A DNA stretch of 64,000 nt, taken from contig NZ_AP026442.1 of assembly GCF_027923705.1 (NCBI RefSeq), positions 496,001-560,000 of the forward strand, in the 5' to 3' direction. Numbering within the stretch: the first letter of the stretch is position 1; each line of letters opens with the position of its first letter. The position numbers and the translations under genes are program-made. The notes beneath the pieces are model-generated. The model did no database searches. It was given only the letters and a program-made list of their open reading frames with translations, and was not told the DNA's origin. This document shows, piece after piece, positions 59,289-64,000 of this stretch. This DNA is from Cellulomonas sp. NTE-D12. GTDB taxonomy: Bacteria > Actinomycetota > Actinomycetes > Actinomycetales > Cellulomonadaceae.

Positions 59289-60104
59289 TCAGTCCTTGAT
59301 GGCGCCGGCGACCACGCCCGCGGCGACGTACCGCTGGGCGACCACCAGGAGGATCGCGGCCGGGATCGAGGCGATCACCGCGGTGGCCATGATCGAGTTC
59401 CACTCGGTGGTGTTGTTGCCGATGTACTTGTAGATGCCCAGGGTGATCGGGATCAGCCGGCCGTTCCGGTCGATGGTCGACGCGAAGATGAAGTCGGACC
59501 ACGCCCACAGGAAGGCGAACAACGACACCGTGATGGCAGAGTTCCGGCTGATCGGCATGACGATCGACTGGAACATCCGCCACGTCCCGGCGCCGTCGAT
59601 GCGGGCGGCCTGCATCAGCTCGTTCGGGATCCCGCTCATGAAGGCGGTGAACAGCAGCACGCCGAACGGCACCGCCACCGTCGAGTCGGCGACGATCAGG
59701 CCCCAGACGGTGTTGAGCATCCCGGCCTTGAGGTAGATGACGTAGAACCCCATCGACATCACCACGGCGGGGATCATCTGCACCACCAGCAGCACGAAGT
59801 TCAGCGCGCCGGCGCCGCGCGGCCGCAGCTTGGCCAGCGAGTACCCCGCCGGTGCCGCGATGGCCACGGTCAGCACCACGCAGCCGAGGCCCACCAGGAG
59901 ACTGGTGCCGAGCGCGGGCAGCTGCTGCCGGAACACCGCCTGGTACCCCTCGACCGTCGGGTCCCAGGGGAACCAGTGCGGCGGTGTCGCCCGCATGTCC
60001 GACGTCTTCGTGAACGAGACGTTCACCATCCAGTAGACGGGGAACAGCATGACCGCGGTCAGGACCACGCCGACCGCCGTCCGCCAGCCGCTGCGCCTGC
60101 TCAT
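59289..60104 (-). CDS. ABC sugar importer permease 2 (operon 3)
   Basis: A 271-residue MalG-type permease with about six helices (TAVGVVLTAVMLFPVYWMVNVSF at the N-terminus). The EAA loop ELMQAARIDGAGTWRMFQSIVMP is near residue 160; the tail is VAAGVVAGAIKD. It overlaps the upstream permease by 4 bases (ATGA). No ATPase gene is in the operon. Confidence 0.9.
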   Translation of the reverse strand: MSRRSGWRTAVGVVLTAVMLFPVYWMVNVSFTKTSDMRATPPHWFPWDPTVEGYQAVFRQQLPALGTSLLVGLGCVVLTVAIAAPAGYSLAKLRPRGAGALNFVLLVVQMIPAVVMSMGFYVIYLKAGMLNTVWGLIVADSTVAVPFGVLLFTAFMSGIPNELMQAARIDGAGTWRMFQSIVMPISRNSAITVSLFAFLWAWSDFIFASTIDRNGRLIPITLGIYKYIGNNTTEWNSIMATAVIASIPAAILLVVAQRYVAAGVVAGAIKD

Positions 60105-61078
60105 GACTGCTTCTCCTGCCGGCGCTGGAGGTAGAGGTACACGAACCCGAACACCAGCGCGATGACGATGAGGACGTTGCCGATGGAGGCGGCCGGTGAG
60201 AACGCGGGCTGGCCGGTGCCGAACGCCTGCCGGTAGGACCAGGTGGCGAAGGTGGTCGAGGCGTCCGCCGGACCCCCCTTGGTCATGATCCAGATGATGT
60301 CGACGACCTTCAGCGTGTAGATCAGGCCGAGGAGGATCGTCACCGCGGACACGGGGCGCAGCAGGGGGAACGTGATCCGCCGGAACTGCTGCCAGCCGTT
60401 GGCGCCGTCCAAGGACGCGGCCTCGTACAGCTCCCCGGGGATGTTCTGCAGGCCCGAGTACAGGATCACCAGGTTGAACGGGATCCCCAGCCAGATGTTG
60501 GCGATGATCACCGACCACAGCACCCACTGCGGCGAGGTGAGCCAGTTGATCTGGCTGCCGCCGAACGCCTTGATCACCGAGTTGACGATGCCGTTGTCGC
60601 TGTTGAGCATCCACGCCCACGACGAGCCCGAGACGATCAGCGGCAGCAGCCACGGCACCAGGAACATGCCGCGCAGCACGCCGTTGAGCCGGAAGCTGGT
60701 ACGGAAGAACACCGCCAGCGCCAACCCGATCGTGTACTGGAACAGGATCGACAGCAGCACGAAGAGAGCCGTGTTCACGGCCGCCTTCGCGAACGTGCTC
60801 GAGGCGACGATGTCCGAGTAGTTCTTCAGGCCCACCCAGGCGGCGTTGCCCTGGACGAAGGCCCGCGGCGTGTAGTCGTGCAGGCTCAGGTCGATGTTCC
60901 GGTACAGCGGGTATGCGTAGAACACGACGAGGTACACGATCAGCGGGGCGATGAACGCGAACGCCGCCCACCGGGTGCTGGCGGCGGGCCGACGGTCCGG
61001 CCGGACGGCAGGTGCGCCCGTGCGGGTCGCACCTGCCGTCCGTGCCGTCGTCCCGACCGTGGTGGTCAGGGATTCCAT
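60101..61078 (-). CDS. ABC sugar importer permease 1 (operon 3)
   Basis: A 325-residue MalF-type permease. After about 30 residues of Thr/Ala/Arg-rich tail come the helices (WAAFAFIAPLIVYLVVFYAYPLY). The EAA loop is ELYEAASLDGANGWQQFRRITFP near residue 220. It lies 42 bp after the binding-protein gene and couples to permease 2. Confidence 0.9.
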   Translation of the reverse strand: MESLTTTVGTTARTAGATRTGAPAVRPDRRPAASTRWAAFAFIAPLIVYLVVFYAYPLYRNIDLSLHDYTPRAFVQGNAAWVGLKNYSDIVASSTFAKAAVNTALFVLLSILFQYTIGLALAVFFRTSFRLNGVLRGMFLVPWLLPLIVSGSSWAWMLNSDNGIVNSVIKAFGGSQINWLTSPQWVLWSVIIANIWLGIPFNLVILYSGLQNIPGELYEAASLDGANGWQQFRRITFPLLRPVSAVTILLGLIYTLKVVDIIWIMTKGGPADASTTFATWSYRQAFGTGQPAFSPAASIGNVLIVIALVFGFVYLYLQRRQEKQS

Positions 61079-61120
61079 GAGGACAGTCCTTGCGTCGTGC
61101 CGGTCAGCCGCGACCGGGCG

Positions 61121-62389
61121 TCACTTGGTGGCCGCAGCGGCCTTCTGCTGGGCCGCCTTGAGGGCGTCGGCCGGTGTCGCCGAGCCGGACAGCGCGTTCT
61201 GCACGGCGGTCCACAGCTGCTCGGAGATCTTCGGGTACTTGGTGCCGAGGTTGTCGCTGGTACGGCCCTTGGCGGCCTTGACCGCGTCGACCCACGGCTG
61301 CAGCGAGGAGTCCTTGGCCAGCAGGGCGGTCTGCCCGTCGGCCGTCGGCGGGATGTAGTAGGCGAAGGTGGTCGCCGTCTGCACCATGCCGTCGGTGCTG
61401 GTCATGCAGTCGACGATCTTCTTGGTGGTCGCGTACCGCTTGGTGTCCTTCTGCACCGGCATCTCGATGAACTCGCCACCGGTCGGGGCCGGCGCGGCGC
61501 CGCCCGTCTTCGCCGGGATGGTGATCACGCCGGTCGGGAACTTCGCCTTCTTGGCGGCGTCCACCTGCCAGGTGCCGTTCTCACCGAACGCGAAGTCGCC
61601 GGTGAGGAACTCCTCCCAGGTGGTGTTCTGCGAGTTCTGGATGACGGAGTTCGGCGCCAGGCCCTGCTTGACCCAGTCGGTCCACAGCTGCAGCGCCGCG
61701 GTCGCCTCCGGCGAGTCCAGCTGGGTCAGCTTCGCGCCGGCCCCCCAGAACCAGGGGAGGAACTGGAACGAGCCCTCCTCGGTGCCGATGCCCGCGAACG
61801 TGATGCCCTTGTGGCCGGCGGCCTTCACCTTCTGCAGCGCGGCGGTCAGGCTGTCCCAGTCCTTGATGGACGTCGGGTCGATGCCGGCCGCGTCGAGGAT
61901 CGTCTTGTTGTAGTAGAGGGCGAGCGTGTTGGCGCCGATCGGGATGCCGTACGTCTTGCCGTTCATCTGGCCGGCCGCGAGCAGGTTCGGGTCGATCTTC
62001 GAGGTGTCGAGGCCGAACTCGTCGGTGGTGGTGAGCATGCCGGTGTCCGCGAGCGTGGAGACCGCCGGGTTGTCCAGCAGGATCACGTCCGGTGCGGTGC
62101 CCTCCTGCGCGGCGAGCAGCGCCTGGTTGGTCAGGGCGGTGGTGTCGTACGCCGTGCGCTGCACGGTGACGCCCGCGGCGTCGCCGCAGGACTGGACGCG
62201 CTTCGCCCAGCTGGACGACGCGTCGTGCTGGGGGTACGGGTCCCACCAGGTGTAGGTCTTGCTGCCGCCGGCCGCGCTGGCGGTCGCGCCGCCGGCCGTG
62301 CCGGCGCTCGACGAGCAGGCCGCCAGGCTGGCGACCGTCACGGCGATGCCCAGCGCGCCGAGGGCGCGCCGGTGGGTGGAGATGCGCAT
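61121..62389 (-). CDS. ABC sugar importer substrate-binding lipoprotein (operon 3)
   Basis: A 422-residue solute-binding protein. Lipobox SLAAC (about Cys25) and a Ser/Ala/Gly linker; then TYTWWDPYPQHDASSSWAKRVQSCGDAAG, YGIPIGANTLALYYNKTILDAAG and LTGDFAFGENGTWQVDAAK. ATG 62389 and GTG 62392 are both possible after AGGAGGAA. It follows lacI by about 70 bp in the same direction. The ligand is probably an arabino-oligosaccharide, from the GH127 linkage. Confidence 0.9.
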   Translation of the reverse strand: MRISTHRRALGALGIAVTVASLAACSSSAGTAGGATASAAGGSKTYTWWDPYPQHDASSSWAKRVQSCGDAAGVTVQRTAYDTTALTNQALLAAQEGTAPDVILLDNPAVSTLADTGMLTTTDEFGLDTSKIDPNLLAAGQMNGKTYGIPIGANTLALYYNKTILDAAGIDPTSIKDWDSLTAALQKVKAAGHKGITFAGIGTEEGSFQFLPWFWGAGAKLTQLDSPEATAALQLWTDWVKQGLAPNSVIQNSQNTTWEEFLTGDFAFGENGTWQVDAAKKAKFPTGVITIPAKTGGAAPAPTGGEFIEMPVQKDTKRYATTKKIVDCMTSTDGMVQTATTFAYYIPPTADGQTALLAKDSSLQPWVDAVKAAKGRTSDNLGTKYPKISEQLWTAVQNALSGSATPADALKAAQQKAAAATK

Positions 62390-62458
62390 CACGGGGTTCC
62401 TCCTTGAATCAGTGATGAGTGCAGCTGCGCCGGTGGGTGGGCCGCCGGCGCATGACGG

Positions 62459-63487
62459 TCAGCGGGCGCCGGTGGGCGGCGCCGCTGTGCTCCCCCTGTC
62501 CACGAGCTCCGGCGAGATGAACCGGACCACGTGCGGCTCTGTGCGTCCCGCCGCCGACTCGATCCGGCGGACCAGCTGGCGCACGGCCATCTGCCCCAGG
62601 CGGTCGGGTGCGCTCTCGATCGAGGAGAACGGCAGCGAGAAGGTGCGGGCGAACTCGTCGGAGTAGCGCCCGATGACGGACATGTCCTGGGGAGAGCCGA
62701 GGCCGCGCTCGCGCAGCACCGCGGGCAGCGCGGCGGCCGCCGCCTCGTTGTTCACCAGCAGGCCGGTGACGCCGGGGTGGGCGTCCAGCGCCGCGTGCAG
62801 GTCCCGCCCGACGTCCGGCTGGTGCGAGGAGCCGAAGATCGCGTGCAGCCTCACGTCGCGCAGCTCGGCCTCCTCCGCCGCCGCGTCCGCCAGGCGCCAG
62901 ACGTAGGCACCGCCGCGCTCCACCACGTGCTCCGGCTGCGACACCAGCAGCAGCTCGCGGTGCCCCAGCCGGGCCAGGTGCTCGACCATGAGACGACCGG
63001 CCTCGGCGAAGTCGAGGTCGAACACGTCGAGGTGGCGGGGGTCGGCGGGGAGCCCGACGAGCGCGCCGGGCTGCTCGGCGGCCCGCAGCACCTCGAGCCG
63101 GTCGTCGCGGTCGGCGACGTTGAGCAGCACCACGCCGTCGACCATCCGCGAGTCCGTGATCCGCTTCAGCGCCCGGGCGCCGTCCGGCTCGGACACCAGC
63201 AGGATGTCGTAGCCCAGCTCCCGGGCGGTGTTGGAGACGCCGAGGATGTACTGCAGCATCGCCGGGGCGAACTCGTCCTCGAAGAACTGCGCGAGCAGGC
63301 CGATCACCTGCGTCTGCGCCGTCGCCAGCGCGCGTGCGCCGGCGTTGGGCGTGTAGCCCAGCTCCTCGACGGCGCGGCGGACGCGCTCCTGGATCTCCGA
63401 CGACGTCGACTTCTTCCCGGACAGCACGTTCGAGGCCGTGCTGCGGGAGACACCCGCGAGGCGGGCCACGTCCCCGATCGTCGTCAT
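62459..63487 (-). CDS. LacI-family regulator of the arabinoside operon
   Basis: A 342-residue protein. Helix-turn-helix at residues 2-25 (TTIGDVARLAGVSRSTASNVLSGKKS), hinge ELGYTPN, and sugar domain with FEDEFAPAMLQYILGVSNTA and MSVIGRYSDEFARTFSLPFSSIES. ATG 63487. It is the first gene of the minus-strand unit LacI, binding protein, permeases, GH127, GH63-like. Two GAACCGGTTC sites upstream suggest it represses the whole unit including itself. Confidence 0.88.
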   Translation of the reverse strand: MTTIGDVARLAGVSRSTASNVLSGKKSTSSEIQERVRRAVEELGYTPNAGARALATAQTQVIGLLAQFFEDEFAPAMLQYILGVSNTARELGYDILLVSEPDGARALKRITDSRMVDGVVLLNVADRDDRLEVLRAAEQPGALVGLPADPRHLDVFDLDFAEAGRLMVEHLARLGHRELLLVSQPEHVVERGGAYVWRLADAAAEEAELRDVRLHAIFGSSHQPDVGRDLHAALDAHPGVTGLLVNNEAAAAALPAVLRERGLGSPQDMSVIGRYSDEFARTFSLPFSSIESAPDRLGQMAVRQLVRRIESAAGRTEPHVVRFISPELVDRGSTAAPPTGAR

Positions 63488-63509
63488 CGTCCATCCTCAC
63501 GGTGCGGCA

Positions 63510-63523
63510 GCGAACCGGTTCGC
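63510..63523. promoter_or_regulatory. LacI operator, proximal copy
   Basis: GCGAACCGGTTCGC is a perfect 14-bp palindrome with central CG, 23 bp upstream of the lacI ATG. Its core GAACCGGTTC recurs at 63719-63728. This is the expected LacI-type operator. Confidence 0.7.
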
Positions 63524-63718
63524 AGATTACGCACACGCGAGCGCGTCAGGCAAGCACGAATGTGGCGCCCGTCACGCCGGATCCCGACGCGCGGGAAGAC
63601 CTTCCGGCGGCGATAGTGCGCCTGACCTGCAGCGACGTGTCGATCAGGCGCCCAAGAACTGACACCCTCGTTGTCGCGAACTCATCCGCCCGGATCGCCT
63701 CGGGCGCTCTCTCGCGGA

Positions 63719-63728
63719 GAACCGGTTC
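63719..63728. promoter_or_regulatory. LacI operator, distal copy
   Basis: GAACCGGTTC, identical to the core of the site at 63510, 207 bp further from lacI. Two sites at this spacing (about 20 helix turns) could allow looping. The 323-bp spacer 63488-63810 contains no convincing gene and otherwise shows nothing clear. Confidence 0.6.
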
Positions 63729-63810
63729 GCCACGGAGTCCGACGAAGGCGTCGACGCGCGCGAATCACGGCGAGGGCGTCGTCCCCCACGGCGACGCCCC
63801 GCCGCTGCGA

Positions 63811-64000
63811 TCAGATCGCCGACCACCCGCCGTCGCACGGGATCACCGCGCCGTTGACGTTGCTCGCGTCGTCGGACAGCAGCCACGTGATCAGCGCGGC
63901 GAGCTGGTCCGGCTGCGCCACCGAGGTGACCATCGCCTGCATGAAGGGGCCGAGCACCGCACCGGCGTGCGCCGAGTGGAACGGAGCCTCGATGTTGGTC
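63811..64000 (-). CDS. SDR-family oxidoreductase, C-terminal part only
   Basis: The last 62 residues of a short-chain dehydrogenase, with the N-terminus beyond the window. It shows NIEAPFHSAHAGAVLGPFMQAM, the helix LAALITWLLSDDASNVNGAVI and the typical end PCDGGWSAI (CDGG loop). Catalytic residues are outside the window, so cofactor and substrate cannot be judged. It is upstream of the lacI operon in the same direction. Confidence 0.85.
   Translation of the reverse strand, partial: TNIEAPFHSAHAGAVLGPFMQAMVTSVAQPDQLAALITWLLSDDASNVNGAVIPCDGGWSAI

Noticed and set aside
63488..63810. A gene in the spacer between lacI and the SDR
   Set aside because: The short frames have no ribosome site and low-complexity translation; the spacer is better explained by the two operator copies.
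1..64000. CRISPR arrays, insertion sequences or prophage genes
   Set aside because: No regularly spaced repeats, transposase motifs or phage structural genes were seen.

Overview
The window is very GC-rich DNA with dense, often 4-bp-overlapping (ATGA/GTGA) genes, many GTG starts, Pro/Ala-rich membrane proteins and ROK/LacI-controlled sugar importers. This suggests an actinobacterium, most likely Cellulomonas-like; the genus is an inference from gene content. I see no insertion sequence, prophage, CRISPR array or rRNA. There is one tRNA (Lys, TTT).

Layout. 1-5.6 kb: a truncated secreted HNH nuclease, a DGPF protein with its ECF42-type sigma factor, a PCD/VOC fusion, a YGTP-repeat membrane protein, and an SDR with a divergent TetR. 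5.7-12.7 kb: a LacI-controlled importer with an esterase and a sucrose-phosphorylase-like enzyme. 12.8-14.2 kb: a Fic protein behind a palindromic operator, then tRNA-Lys. 14.3-16 kb: an RDD protein and an adenine/adenosine deaminase. 16.1-22 kb: a second importer with a GH5 enzyme and a ROK regulator. 22.2-30.8 kb: an acetyltransferase, a pseudouridine synthase, MarR with a divergent esterase, a CPVCNK membrane protein behind a CsoR-type palindrome, a two-component system with a divergent secreted DUF2202 protein, and a Ser/Thr kinase with a lipoprotein.

30.8-38.1 kb is the most remarkable part. It is a seven-gene minus-strand operon: TusA, an MvhD/FlpD-like Fe-S protein, DsrE2, a 910-aa HdrA-like flavoprotein carrying an internal GltD-like NAD(P)H module, a second HdrA-like protein, an 81-residue protein and a QmoC/HdrC-like membrane protein. 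The parts match a Qmo complex joined to a TusA/DsrE sulfur relay, with no HdrB (CCG) subunit and no sulfite or APS reductase in view. Divergent from it are ArsR, an ArsP-type permease, a CxxC thioredoxin-like protein and a TDT (sulfite/tellurite-type) exporter. A CsoR/CstR-like palindrome lies between the two operons. I infer an undescribed membrane-linked persulfide or thiol redox system.

41-54.6 kb: a methyltransferase, an arsenate reductase plus an ArsR-ArsC fusion behind an ArsR-type operator, a second two-component system, a secreted beta-propeller, a GntR/FCD regulator with its TTGTCCGACAA operator facing a D-lactate-dehydrogenase-like FAD/Fe-S enzyme, an isochorismatase-family hydrolase, small membrane proteins, MarR and class I aldolase. 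54.7-64 kb: an FMN-binding exported protein, then a six-gene LacI-led operon (LacI, binding protein, two permeases, GH127, GH63-like enzyme) for arabinose-containing saccharides, and an SDR cut off by the window edge.

All three sugar importers lack an ATPase gene, so a shared MsiK-type ATPase elsewhere is expected. Every assignment is from reading the sequence; no database search was run.
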